64,000 nt of DNA. Origin: Bremerella alba. Its GTDB lineage: Bacteria; Planctomycetota; Planctomycetia; Pirellulales; Pirellulaceae. The stretch lies in contig NZ_JABRWO010000005.1 of NCBI RefSeq assembly GCF_013618625.1, positions 226,419 to 290,418 on the forward strand. Reading direction: 5' to 3'. Made by a program: the position numbers and the translations under genes. The notes under the pieces were generated by a model. The model did not search any database. It was not told where the DNA came from and saw nothing but the letters and a program-made list of their open reading frames with translations. Positions 45,064-53,701 of the stretch are shown piece after piece (within the stretch, counting starts at the first letter, position 1; each line of letters starts with the position of its first letter).

Positions 45064-46767
45064 TTACCCGCGAATTTCAGCGATGCGTGTTTCGTCGGTC
45101 GGCTGAAGTTCTTCCTCAGGCTGAGGGCATTCCGCAATCGTTTCGTTTGCGGTCCACCACTGTACGGCGTCGGACTGGAGCCAGGTGCCGGACGAGGCAC
45201 ACTTGTCCAACGCTTCGGCCATTTCCAGGATCGACTGATAGCGGTCGTCTGGATCTTTGGCAAGGCAACGCAAGACGATCGCTTCCAGATCGTGCGGAAT
45301 CGAGGCAACATGCTCCGACGGCGGCACGACCGATTCGTGGGCGTGGGCAATGATGACCTTGATCGGCCGGTCGTACTCGAATGGAGCATGACCGGTCAGC
45401 ATGAAGTAGGCCAATATGCCGACTGAATAAATATCGCTTCGAGCATCAGGCTCGCTTTCGCCGCTGGCCTGCTCAGGCGACATGAACAGGGGTGACCCGG
45501 TGATCATCCCTTCCTGCGTCAAATTGGAATCTTCGTTCGAGGCGATCGGCTTGGCCAAGCCAAAGTCGAGCAGTTTGCCCACGTCATAGAACCCACCACG
45601 CTTGGCCGCAAACACATTGGCGGGCTTGATGTCGCGGTGGATCATGCCCTGCGAGTGGGCTTCGTTGAGGGCCTCGCAAACTTGACGTAGCAAGTGAATC
45701 ACGCGTCCCGGTGGCATCGGCCCAAACCGACTGACCAAATCCGAAACATTCAGCCCCGGCAAGTATTCCATCACGTAATAGAACGTGCCGTCTTCGGTAC
45801 GACCGTAGTCGTAGATATCGATATTGTTCCAGTGCGAAAGCTTCGAAGAAGCGTGCACCTCGCGTTCAAATCGAGCCAGCACGTTCGAGTCGCCAGCCTT
45901 CTCGGGGCGAATGATTTTGATCGCACACGGGCGTTTCATCAGGTAATGATGGGCCAGGTAGACCTCGCCCATGCCACCGGTCCCCAGACTGCGGCTCAGG
46001 CGATATTGGCCGAGCTGCTGAGCCTGAAACGCTTCGGTTCGCAGTACGTTGATCGTGTACACGCCAAACACAGCAACCGCGCCGCAAATCACCATCTTCA
46101 GGCCGATCTCGGCCAGTTGCTCGGGATTGTCGTAGATAATGGTGTAGCACATCTGATTCGTCGCCCAGGCATACCCCAAAAGTGCTAACGGAGCAATCAC
46201 CATGGCCCCGATGACGACAGCCGCCCGATGCCAGGTGTTGGGAATGAACAGAGCGTAGATAAAGATCAGCAAAATCCAGCCCGAGCTAGGGCTCAAGAGC
46301 ACGCCGTGATCGCGAGCGCACATCTGCATGGAATGATATTGGGTCATCAGTAGAAATAACGCGGGAAGCCCAAACGTCACAATCTCTTGCGATCGGAGTA
46401 GCCCCCGTCGAACATCACACTTCGGACAGAGCAAATAGCCCGTCGAGGCCAGCAAAAGCAATAACGCTGCGTGCATGTAAAGCAGAACAGGGCTCTTGTC
46501 AGCTACAAGATTGTTTCCCCAGAAATGCTCGTAAGCATGCCACGCGAAAAAGACGGCGAAAATACCGAACATGACCGCCGTGGCCACCCGCAGCCGAAGT
46601 CGCAGCAGCGACTGGGTTACCCGTGAAAAGTGCGGGCTGGACGAACCTTCCACCAAAGCAATATGGGGCGCAGACGAACTCGTCTTCTGAACGCCTGAGT
46701 TACTCGGCGCAACAACGGTCTCGTCAAAATGCCGATTCATCGAATTTGGTGGAGTATTATCTGTCAT
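45064..46767 (-). CDS. Membrane Ser/Thr protein kinase with N-terminal membrane domain
   Basis: A 567-aa protein. After about 55 polar residues come about six hydrophobic segments (residues about 60-250), then a complete PknB-type kinase domain from about 275: GTGGMGEVYLA (glycine loop), CAIKIIRP (VAIK lysine), IHRDIKPANVF (catalytic loop), LLDFGLAKP (DFG), GSPLFMSPEQ (activation segment) and DIYSVGILAYFMLTG. All key residues are present, so it should be active. The usual order in bacteria is kinase first and membrane anchor after; here the membrane bundle comes first. The bundle has no recognised sensor domain. Confidence 0.9.
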   Translation of the reverse strand: MTDNTPPNSMNRHFDETVVAPSNSGVQKTSSSAPHIALVEGSSSPHFSRVTQSLLRLRLRVATAVMFGIFAVFFAWHAYEHFWGNNLVADKSPVLLYMHAALLLLLASTGYLLCPKCDVRRGLLRSQEIVTFGLPALFLLMTQYHSMQMCARDHGVLLSPSSGWILLIFIYALFIPNTWHRAAVVIGAMVIAPLALLGYAWATNQMCYTIIYDNPEQLAEIGLKMVICGAVAVFGVYTINVLRTEAFQAQQLGQYRLSRSLGTGGMGEVYLAHHYLMKRPCAIKIIRPEKAGDSNVLARFEREVHASSKLSHWNNIDIYDYGRTEDGTFYYVMEYLPGLNVSDLVSRFGPMPPGRVIHLLRQVCEALNEAHSQGMIHRDIKPANVFAAKRGGFYDVGKLLDFGLAKPIASNEDSNLTQEGMITGSPLFMSPEQASGESEPDARSDIYSVGILAYFMLTGHAPFEYDRPIKVIIAHAHESVVPPSEHVASIPHDLEAIVLRCLAKDPDDRYQSILEMAEALDKCASSGTWLQSDAVQWWTANETIAECPQPEEELQPTDETRIAEIRG

Positions 46768-47042
46768 ACAGTAATTTAGAAAGCCTTTCGGAATTCTAGC
46801 GGAGCATCCGTCCGTCGATTTATAGTAACGTGTTCGATATCAATAGGCGAATCTTAAACCAATACACGATCTTAATTTTCAGATAGCCGCAAACAACGAT
46901 TTACGGTGCACTCGCGGAAACCAACTAATCACACCTTTGAACCAGTATTACCGGTCGCCGTTCTACCCTCAAGGGAAAACGACCACCAAGTTGGTTTGTG
47001 ATCCTATTCCTTTTAGTAACGCTTACTCGAAAAGACACGCCG

Positions 47043-48380
47043 ATGGCTGAAAAAGTTCTGCATTCTTACGAATCCCTTAGCCAGAAGCTGCACGATCATA
47101 CGGCCGTCGTGGGTGTCATCGGAATGGGTTACGTCGGTCTCCCGCTGGTCAAAACGTTCGCCGACTGCGGCTATCAATGCCTGGGCTTCGATACGGATCC
47201 TAACAAAGTCGAGAAACTTCTCCGTGGTGAAAGCTACATAAAGCACATTAATAGCGAGTGGATTGCCTCGAATGTTAAAATAGGGCGTTTCTCGGCGACT
47301 TGCGAGACCGCTCGCATGGCCGAAGCCGACGTCCTTCTTATTTGCGTGCCGACCCCACTGGACAGTTCTCGCGACCCTGACTTGAAGTATGTGGAACGAA
47401 CCGCAGAGGCGATCCGTTCTTCACTACGCCAAGGGCAATTGGTTGTTCTCGAGAGTACGACCTACCCCGGAACGACGAGAGACGTGGTTCTACCGATTCT
47501 TGAAAAGAGCGGTCTGACCCCCGGCGTCGATTTCTTCGTCGCCTATAGCCCCGAGCGGGAAGACCCCGGCAACCCTCAATTTTCGGCGGCGAACATCCCC
47601 AAAGTGATCGGCGGGCTCGAACAGCATAGCCTGAAGCTGGCCTGCGCGTTGTACGAAAAAGCAATCGCTGAGGTCATCCCGGTTAGCAGCCTGGAAGTGG
47701 CCGAGGCCTGTAAGATCCTCGAGAACACCTACCGAGCCGTGAACATCGCGATGGTGAATGAACTGAAGGTACTGTTCGATCGCATGGATCTCGACCTGTG
47801 GGAAGTGATCGACGCGGCCAAGACCAAGCCGTTCGGTTTTCAGGCCTTCTACCCGGGGCCAGGGCTGGGGGGGCACTGCATCCCGATCGATCCGTTCTAC
47901 CTCAGTTGGCTGGCTCGCAAGGAAGGCCTGCCGACGCGATTCATCGAACTGGCTGGCGAAATCAACACCAGCATGCCGCAGTTCGTCGTGCAGAAGCTGA
48001 TGCTAGCCCTCAACGACAATCAAAAAGCGGTCCGCGGCAGCAAGATCCTGATGCTCGGTGTGGCCTACAAACCCAACGTCGACGACCCCCGCGAAAGTCC
48101 TGCGTTCGCCATCATGGAACTTCTGGAACCGCTCGGCGCCGAGATTAAGTACAACGATCCGTATATTCCCAAGCTCCCGTCGATGCGAAGCTTCGAGTTC
48201 TCGCAAAAGGAAAGCATCGAGCTGACCGCCCAAACGCTGGCCGAAGCGGACGCCGTGTTGATTGTCACCAACCACAAGGATTATGACTGGGAGTTCATTG
48301 CCCAACATGCCCAACTGGTGATCGATACCCGCAACGCAATGAGCGGGGTCACCGAGCGGGCGAATATTCGTAAGGCGTAG
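47043..48380 (+). CDS. UDP-sugar (UDP-GlcNAc/ManNAc-type) 6-dehydrogenase
   Basis: A 445-aa NAD-dependent nucleotide-sugar dehydrogenase. It has the Rossmann motif GVIGMGYVGLPL, ICVPTPLDSSRDPDLKYVE, LESTTYPGTT, the substrate loop EVAEACKILENTYRAVNIA, and the nucleophile in GLGGHCIPIDPFYLSW. The length and the ENTYRAVNIA segment fit the WbpA/UDP-N-acetylglucosamine dehydrogenase branch rather than plain UDP-glucose dehydrogenase, but the substrate is not proven. ATG 47043 is chosen over upstream in-frame codons because the homology starts there. It supplies uronic acids for surface glycans. Confidence 0.88.
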   Translation: MAEKVLHSYESLSQKLHDHTAVVGVIGMGYVGLPLVKTFADCGYQCLGFDTDPNKVEKLLRGESYIKHINSEWIASNVKIGRFSATCETARMAEADVLLICVPTPLDSSRDPDLKYVERTAEAIRSSLRQGQLVVLESTTYPGTTRDVVLPILEKSGLTPGVDFFVAYSPEREDPGNPQFSAANIPKVIGGLEQHSLKLACALYEKAIAEVIPVSSLEVAEACKILENTYRAVNIAMVNELKVLFDRMDLDLWEVIDAAKTKPFGFQAFYPGPGLGGHCIPIDPFYLSWLARKEGLPTRFIELAGEINTSMPQFVVQKLMLALNDNQKAVRGSKILMLGVAYKPNVDDPRESPAFAIMELLEPLGAEIKYNDPYIPKLPSMRSFEFSQKESIELTAQTLAEADAVLIVTNHKDYDWEFIAQHAQLVIDTRNAMSGVTERANIRKA

Positions 48381-48496
48381 CTCGACCTATCTGCGAGCGA
48401 TGACAAGCATCCAATTGCAGCCGTGTAACGAGCCAGCAACCGTGTATACTGTGTAGTAGGTCTAACTTGCGTTCGACATATCCAACGGACTTATTC

Positions 48497-49606
48497 ATGT
48501 CAGCTCACTTCATGCATATTTCGCTCACCGCCGTTTTGCTGGGACTCGGTCTTTTCGGCAGCCCGGCCCTGGCTCAAACCACTTCGTACAACCAGAGCCA
48601 ATCTAACCACACCTTCACCAGCAAGCACGGTAGCTTCGAGTTCACCGGCAAGGCGCTCAAGAGGGAAGGGGACTACGTTTCGTTTCGGGCCAGCGATCGA
48701 ACCGAAATCTGGCTTCCCGTCAAATACTTGAGCAGCGAAAGCGTCGACTATTTAAAGTACCTCAGCGGCGAAGGCCCGGCTCCGACCGGCGTCACCGATT
48801 CGCCCATGAATCCTTCTTCCATCGGCTCGACGACTGGCCCAACGACTGGCGGCCCAGCAAGCGGGGAGATGGCCAATAAACCCGACGACAGTTCATCGAG
48901 CACGCCCCCAGGCGATGAAACCAAAACGCCGATGGACACCAAGCCAGCCGACCCAGGCAAGGGAGACCCCGACAAGATCTACGCTCCTGGGACGGCAATC
49001 GACGTACTGGTCGACAGCGAGTGGTTTCCCGGCAAGGTCTTTGCCCGACGGCCAGCCGACAACGCCTACTTCGTTTCGTACAGCGTCAACGGTCGGCCCA
49101 AGTCTGCCTGGATTCCCGCTGTCGAAATTCGCCCTCAGGGGGAAGAGCAGCCCATGTCCGGCGAACCGATGGAGGACTCATCCGATGACGACGACATGGC
49201 TTCCGACGATCTCTCTTCGTTCGACTTCAAAAACGTGAAGATCACCGCGAAGGACCCGATTGGCTACGAGGTTGGCCCGATGAATAAAGGGGACATCCTC
49301 AAGCTGCGTTATGTTTCCGGCAAGTGGAAAACCTGGGGCGGACTGGCCACCGCATCGCCCGATGACAAAACGCCTGCCGGTGGCGACAAATGCCGGATGG
49401 GGATCTGCGCCGTGCACGACAATGGCGATCTTCAAAAGTTAACGCTCGTTCCTGGCGAGACCGTCAGCAATCCCTTCAGCTGGACGGCCGATCGTACGTT
49501 CGAGAAGATCATCTTGCAGGTCAACGACGACGACGGTGACTTCGCGTCGAATCCTGAACGCGATGTCACCTATGCGATCGCCATCGAGCGGACCGCTTCT
49601 TCCTAA
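48497..49606 (+). CDS. Secreted SHD1-domain protein
   Basis: About 369 aa from ATG 48497. It has a signal peptide (LTAVLLGLGLFGSPALAQ), then an SHD1-like domain (FEFTGKALKREGDYVSF followed by IWLPVKYLSS), common in planctomycetes. Then come a low-complexity Pro/Ser/Thr/Gly linker and a Tudor/Agenet-like domain (GTAIDVLVDSEWFPGKVFAR). An acidic stretch (SSDDDDMASDD) precedes a C-terminal beta domain (KITAKDPIGYEVGPMNKGD, then WSGxW-like WKTWGG and FSWTADRTFEKI). It is probably periplasmic; its role is unknown. Confidence 0.75.
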   Translation: MSAHFMHISLTAVLLGLGLFGSPALAQTTSYNQSQSNHTFTSKHGSFEFTGKALKREGDYVSFRASDRTEIWLPVKYLSSESVDYLKYLSGEGPAPTGVTDSPMNPSSIGSTTGPTTGGPASGEMANKPDDSSSSTPPGDETKTPMDTKPADPGKGDPDKIYAPGTAIDVLVDSEWFPGKVFARRPADNAYFVSYSVNGRPKSAWIPAVEIRPQGEEQPMSGEPMEDSSDDDDMASDDLSSFDFKNVKITAKDPIGYEVGPMNKGDILKLRYVSGKWKTWGGLATASPDDKTPAGGDKCRMGICAVHDNGDLQKLTLVPGETVSNPFSWTADRTFEKIILQVNDDDGDFASNPERDVTYAIAIERTASS

Positions 49607-49614
49607 GGCGAAGC

Positions 49615-50163
49615 CTACGCCGCCCGACGTACCGGGCTGGTGGTCATCGCTTCGATCTGGCTCATCGAATAGCGACCGAAGCTCAGCTCTCCCTGGGCGT
49701 CTTTAACTTCCCACAGCACCAGACTTTTCTCGTTAAGCATCCGAGGAATCCACGAAAGCGATCGGCGGATGCTCTCGATGTCTTGATCGGCCGAGATAAT
49801 CAGCAACTGCACGTCGCGAAAAGCATTCGCCACGCGGGGCAGGGCACTGGCAGCGTCGCCGGGAACCAGTTGAACCTTGGCTCCCAGGGCATTGAGTGTC
49901 TTGTGGGCGGACTTGAGCGGTACTCCGTCTTCCCCTGGGCGACCCTCGAACATGTCGATGCCCAGGAACTGGATCGGTCGATCGTCAGCATAAAGCTGAG
50001 CGAACTCAATCAGGTCTTGAGCGCGTTGAGTCTTACCCAGACCAACCTCAGCGATCTTAACGATCGGAGCTTGCTGGCGAATCCAAGAGTAAATTTCACG
50101 CTGATGAACCGGCTTGGAAAACCACGACTTCAGCAAATAACGAAGAACACGCCCGGCAGCCAA
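49615..50163 (-). CDS. Hypothetical protein with methyltransferase-like fold (182 aa)
   Basis: No family recognised with certainty. VKIAEVGLGKTQRAQDLIEF, RPIQFLGIDMFEG and AKVQLVPGDAASALPRVANA follow the strand-helix order of a class I SAM-dependent methyltransferase, with a Gly-rich turn in the first strand. The length is that of a minimal fold and key residues cannot be judged. It is convergent with the SHD1 gene, 8 bases away. Cytoplasmic. Confidence 0.5.
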   Translation of the reverse strand: MAAGRVLRYLLKSWFSKPVHQREIYSWIRQQAPIVKIAEVGLGKTQRAQDLIEFAQLYADDRPIQFLGIDMFEGRPGEDGVPLKSAHKTLNALGAKVQLVPGDAASALPRVANAFRDVQLLIISADQDIESIRRSLSWIPRMLNEKSLVLWEVKDAQGELSFGRYSMSQIEAMTTSPVRRAA

Positions 50164-50525
50164 TTTTGAGTCCCTTCAAAACGACGCCCATACTTTTAGT
50201 AGAATGACACGAACATTTTTTCGGCATTAGGTGCGGTCTGTCCGTAGTTTTTTCGTGGCTACCTGAAAAGCGTTTATCCGCGTCCCCTAAACCTTCAGTA
50301 GATTACCTAAACCAACTTGCATGCCCCATGCTTGCCCTGTCGATGAGACGTTTCACGTCAACTCGGCAAACCGCCCAAAATAGGGAATTCCTACGCACGG
50401 GTATCGCACGTTTCCTGGAATTGATAAGCTTCGAGGACTCAAATGGTGCGCTTGGTCGCTCCGGAAGGCCGCTCTGACAGGACGCAGATTGTCGGCCGAC
50501 TCCAGCTGTCAATTCGAAGTGAAGA
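50164..50525. other. Divergent intergenic region upstream of the KAS III-like gene
   Basis: 362 bases with no gene I can support; a minus-strand frame at 50303-50560 runs into the KAS III gene and has no homology. The region should hold two divergent promoters. Its AT-rich part (50195-50260) could be one of them, but no clear boxes are seen. Confidence 0.4.
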
Positions 50526-51545
50526 GTGTCGTTTGTGAAATACGCATCTATCGGTCCCATCTCTACTTACCTTCCTCAAAAGATTGAGACCAACCAGCAA
50601 TTGCAGGACGAATTTCCCAGCTGGGATATGGACCTCATCTATTCCAAAACGGGGATCGCATCGCGACATATCGCCGAGCCAGGCGAGTGCGCGTCGGACT
50701 TAGGGGTGAAAGCGGCCGAGCGTCTCTTCGACGAACACCAGATCGACCCGCAGTCGATTGACTTTCTGCTCTTTTGCACGCAAACGCCCGACTATCCATT
50801 GCCCACGACGGCCTGCCTGATGCAGCAGCGGTTGGGCCTGCGGGTTTCCTGTGGGGCATTGGATTTCAACCTGGGCTGTTCGGGGTTCATCTACGGATTG
50901 TCGCTGGCCGAGGGTCTCATCCGAGCTGGCATTGCTCGGCGAGTCCTCTTTATTACGGCCGAGACCTACTCCAAATACATCGATGCCGACGACCGGAGCT
51001 TGCGCACGATCTTCGGCGACGGAGCAGCCGCGACCTTGATTGAAGCGGCCCCCGAACCAACGCTCGGCGGGTTTCAGTTCGGCACCGATGGAAGCGGGGC
51101 CGATACGCTGATGGTCCCCGACGGCGGGGCGAGACCGGCTGACCAAGCCCATAAGCCCCGGCATCGCAAGCGTTGGAATAGCCGCTTGTACATGGATGGC
51201 CCAGCCCTAATCAACTTTACCGTGGGTGCCATTCCCGAGTTGGTGCGAAATATCTTCTCGGCCGCCGGGATTCCGAAATCGGACGTGAAACTCTATCTAT
51301 TTCATCAAGCGACCCGTAAAATGCTGGAGCAGTTGCAGGAAGCTTTGGAGATCGATAGCGATCGCATGCCGATCGCGCTAGAGACCGTTGGCAACACCGT
51401 CTCGGCGACGATTCCCCTCATGATTCACGACTTGCGAAAGCAAAATCGACTGACCAAAGGAGCAAAACATCTTCTGGTGGGCTTCGGGGTCGGTTGGTCC
51501 TGGGGCGGATGCATTTGGCACGATCATTTCGGCAACGGCGATTGA
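50526..51545 (+). CDS. 3-oxoacyl-ACP synthase III (KAS III)-like enzyme
   Basis: A 339-aa FabH-like condensing enzyme. The catalytic triad is visible: Cys118 in DFNLGCSGFIYGL, His in LFHQATRKMLEQL near 260, and Asn in TVGNTVSATIPL near 290. FGDGAAATLIE and GVGWSWGG close to the end are typical. The GTG start at 50526 gives normal length; GTG 50535 is possible. No other fatty-acid genes are near, so it may serve a dedicated lipid or secondary pathway instead of bulk fatty-acid initiation. Confidence 0.85.
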   Translation: MSFVKYASIGPISTYLPQKIETNQQLQDEFPSWDMDLIYSKTGIASRHIAEPGECASDLGVKAAERLFDEHQIDPQSIDFLLFCTQTPDYPLPTTACLMQQRLGLRVSCGALDFNLGCSGFIYGLSLAEGLIRAGIARRVLFITAETYSKYIDADDRSLRTIFGDGAAATLIEAAPEPTLGGFQFGTDGSGADTLMVPDGGARPADQAHKPRHRKRWNSRLYMDGPALINFTVGAIPELVRNIFSAAGIPKSDVKLYLFHQATRKMLEQLQEALEIDSDRMPIALETVGNTVSATIPLMIHDLRKQNRLTKGAKHLLVGFGVGWSWGGCIWHDHFGNGD

Positions 51546-51580
51546 CCCGTTCGTTTTGACCTCGAGGAGTTGCGCCAGCG

Positions 51581-52135
51581 ATGCAGTCTTTGGCCGGACA
51601 ATTTCTGATTGCGTCCCCCTATCTTCCCGATCCCAATTTTCTGCGGACCGTCGTCCTGATGGTTCAGCACGACGACGAAGGGGCATTGGGCCTGGTGCTT
51701 ACCCGCCCGATCAATCTGACCGTTCAAGAGATCTGGAAAAACATCTCTGGCGAAAGCATCGATGCCCCTGAAAGCGTCCTCCAAGGCGGCCCGGTCGAAG
51801 GACCGCTGATGGCCCTGCACCAGGAAGAAAAGCTGGGCGAACTGGAAGTCATCCCCGGGGTCTACTTCTCGAGCCAGCGCGAAAACATCGAGCCACTCAT
51901 TCGCGAAAGCCGCCACGAATTCCGCTTGTTCCTCGGCTACTCTGGCTGGGGCGATCAGCAACTGGAAGACGAAATGGAAGTCGGCGGTTGGCTCACCCTG
52001 GCGGCCAAAAAAGAACAAGTCTTCGAGACCAACAACGACGCCCTCTGGAAAAGCGTCTCCGGCGAAGTCGGCACGAACATCATGCGCGACTCGCTGAACC
52101 TAAAACGCATGCCGCAAGACCCCAACGTGAACTAA
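51581..52135 (+). CDS. yqgE: YqgE/AlgH family protein (UPF0301)
   Basis: A 184-aa protein matching YqgE/AlgH: AGQFLIASPYLPDPNFLRTV, then HDDEGALGLVLTRP, QGGPVEGPLMALHQ, and FLGYSGWGDQQLEDEM near the end. A GAGG site precedes ATG 51581. The family is broadly conserved, cytoplasmic and of unclear role. It follows the KAS III gene by 35 bases and may be co-transcribed. Confidence 0.88.
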   Translation: MQSLAGQFLIASPYLPDPNFLRTVVLMVQHDDEGALGLVLTRPINLTVQEIWKNISGESIDAPESVLQGGPVEGPLMALHQEEKLGELEVIPGVYFSSQRENIEPLIRESRHEFRLFLGYSGWGDQQLEDEMEVGGWLTLAAKKEQVFETNNDALWKSVSGEVGTNIMRDSLNLKRMPQDPNVN

Positions 52136-52164
52136 CACGGGGGTTCTTCTGGTACGCGCACCGC

Positions 52165-52210
52165 TCTCCTGTCCCCTCGCCCCCGTACCCGGGGGCGAGG
52201 GGACAGGAGA
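52165..52210. repeat. Perfect 21-bp inverted repeat after yqgE
   Basis: Arms at 52165-52185 and 52190-52210 are exactly complementary around a 4-base TACC spacer. It starts 29 bases after the yqgE stop. It could act as a terminator but lacks a T-run, and its size suggests a dispersed REP-like palindrome. Confidence 0.7.
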
Positions 52211-52365
52211 AGAGAGTCCTGTTCTGCTGTAGGGTGCTGAGCAGCGCAGCGAATCGCACCATGCACAACGTTGTCGCGTTGCCATGGGATGGAGGCCGCA
52301 TTTGGTGCGATACGTTCCGCTTCGCGTCACTGCTCACACCCTACCTTGGGTGAAGGGTCGCGTTG

Positions 52366-53229
52366 TTAGGGTGGACCGCGTTCTTTGGTTTGGGAAGCTC
52401 TTTCTAACGCCTGACGTACTCGGTCACGTCTTCTGTTCTGGACGACCTTTTTCGCATGCCCACGAAGACGTGGGCATGGCACCCGGCGCTTTGTTGGTAG
52501 GGTGGTTGGGTGTTCTTTGTTGGATGGCGTTTCGTGCGGGCGGTTGAGTTCGCGCTCTAACGCGTCGATCTCTTCCTGCTTGGCGCATATTTCTCCCTGC
52601 AGTTGCAGGTTGAGCGCCTTCATGCGGTAGAAGGTCCAGGCGAAGAACCGCTTCTCTTGGTAGGACAACGGCTCTTGGATTGGTTGTTTGCTTCGACGGA
52701 TTTCCCGCTCGCGGTAACGATGGTGAAGCTGGCGTTCGCGTTTTGGTCGAGGCTCCAGCGGTGGAAGCTTAGGAGGTTGGCACTTCTTCGGTTTTGCGAT
52801 TGTGGGCGGATCTTCCTTGGGAAATTCGTACGCTTCGATCTCGGGATCGATGGGTACTACCAAGGGGTCTGCCCGGTAGCTGGGACCGGCTTCGTCCATT
52901 ACTCGCGTGAAGTGTTCTTCTTCGGTTACTTGCGGGGGTTCTTCTGGCTCACGCGTGATCGCCTCTTGGGCTTCTTGCCTTCGAGTGATCGCGCTCAAGG
53001 TTGCCCCTTGCGGGCGGCCCAGCGGATCGTTGCCGTATTCGGCCCGGTGCATGGGGTTTTCGAATGGTGGCTCCTCGGGTGGCTCTTGGGGAGGCTCGTC
53101 GGCCAGTATTGCCAGGACTTCTCCGCAGAAAGGGCATAGGAGTCGGTTGCCATCGATCACGGCAACCTGCGAACCGTGCGCGGAGGCGCCCGGTTCGTGT
53201 TTTTCAGGTTTTTCGTGGTGATGGGACAT
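52366..53229 (-). CDS. Hypothetical protein with a CxxC zinc knuckle (287 aa)
   Basis: No recognised family. The N-terminus is His-rich (MSHHHEKPEKHEPG) and followed by LLCPFCGEVLAILAD, a CxxC pair. The middle is proline- and glutamate-rich and low in complexity; residues about 160-230 are basic and helical (RYREREIRRSKQPIQEPLS and on). The last 60 residues are encoded in repeat-like DNA containing a perfect hairpin at 52455-52478, so the natural C-terminus may once have been shorter. Possibly a planctomycete-specific protein. Confidence 0.5.
   Translation of the reverse strand: MSHHHEKPEKHEPGASAHGSQVAVIDGNRLLCPFCGEVLAILADEPPQEPPEEPPFENPMHRAEYGNDPLGRPQGATLSAITRRQEAQEAITREPEEPPQVTEEEHFTRVMDEAGPSYRADPLVVPIDPEIEAYEFPKEDPPTIAKPKKCQPPKLPPLEPRPKRERQLHHRYREREIRRSKQPIQEPLSYQEKRFFAWTFYRMKALNLQLQGEICAKQEEIDALERELNRPHETPSNKEHPTTLPTKRRVPCPRLRGHAKKVVQNRRRDRVRQALERASQTKERGPP
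52455..52478. repeat. Palindrome within the 3' end of the hypothetical gene
   Basis: CATGCCCACG and CGTGGGCATG flank a 4-base loop, a perfect 10-bp stem. It lies inside the coding frame of the 287-aa protein. Confidence 0.65.
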
Positions 53230-53274
53230 AATGGTGCTCGTAAATATTTGTGTGCAAAGTGATGGGTTAGTTTA

Positions 53275-53342
53275 GTAGGGCCCGCGTGTCGCGGGTCGCG
53301 AAGCTGGTACCCGGTATACGACCCGCGACACGCGGGCCCTAC
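53275..53342. repeat. Large perfect inverted repeat (24-bp arms)
   Basis: Arms at 53275-53298 and 53319-53342 are exactly complementary with a 20-base spacer. The 472 bases between 53230 and 53701 contain no supported gene; they also hold a second hairpin (GCTCAGAGA / TCTCTGAGC at 53622-53643) near the end of the M24 peptidase gene. Both look like dispersed intergenic palindromes. Confidence 0.7.
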
Positions 53343-53701
53343 GGTTTGCTGCTTGTCTAGCAGCGAAACTGGGTACTGTTTTTCGTATGCCTAAAAAGAA
53401 AATAGGCATGATGCCGGGGAAGCGTCCCCTGGGCATGATTTAGATATATCAGCCTGGTGTAGCATATGTATAGTGCTCAAATGAAAATTTTTTTAGATTC
53501 GCGCGGGCGTGGGTTGGATACCGGGTGCCAGCTTCGTGACACGCGTTCGCGTGAGGCCCTGCGGATGGATACTTGCTTCTGGGTTCGGGCCCGTTGTATT
53601 AGCCGCTTGTGGTCTGGGGCCGCTCAGAGATGAATCTCTGAGCCACCCCCAGGGTAACAAGTCGGATCCGCGGCGTATCAGGCGTTACACGCAGAGAGCG
53701 A

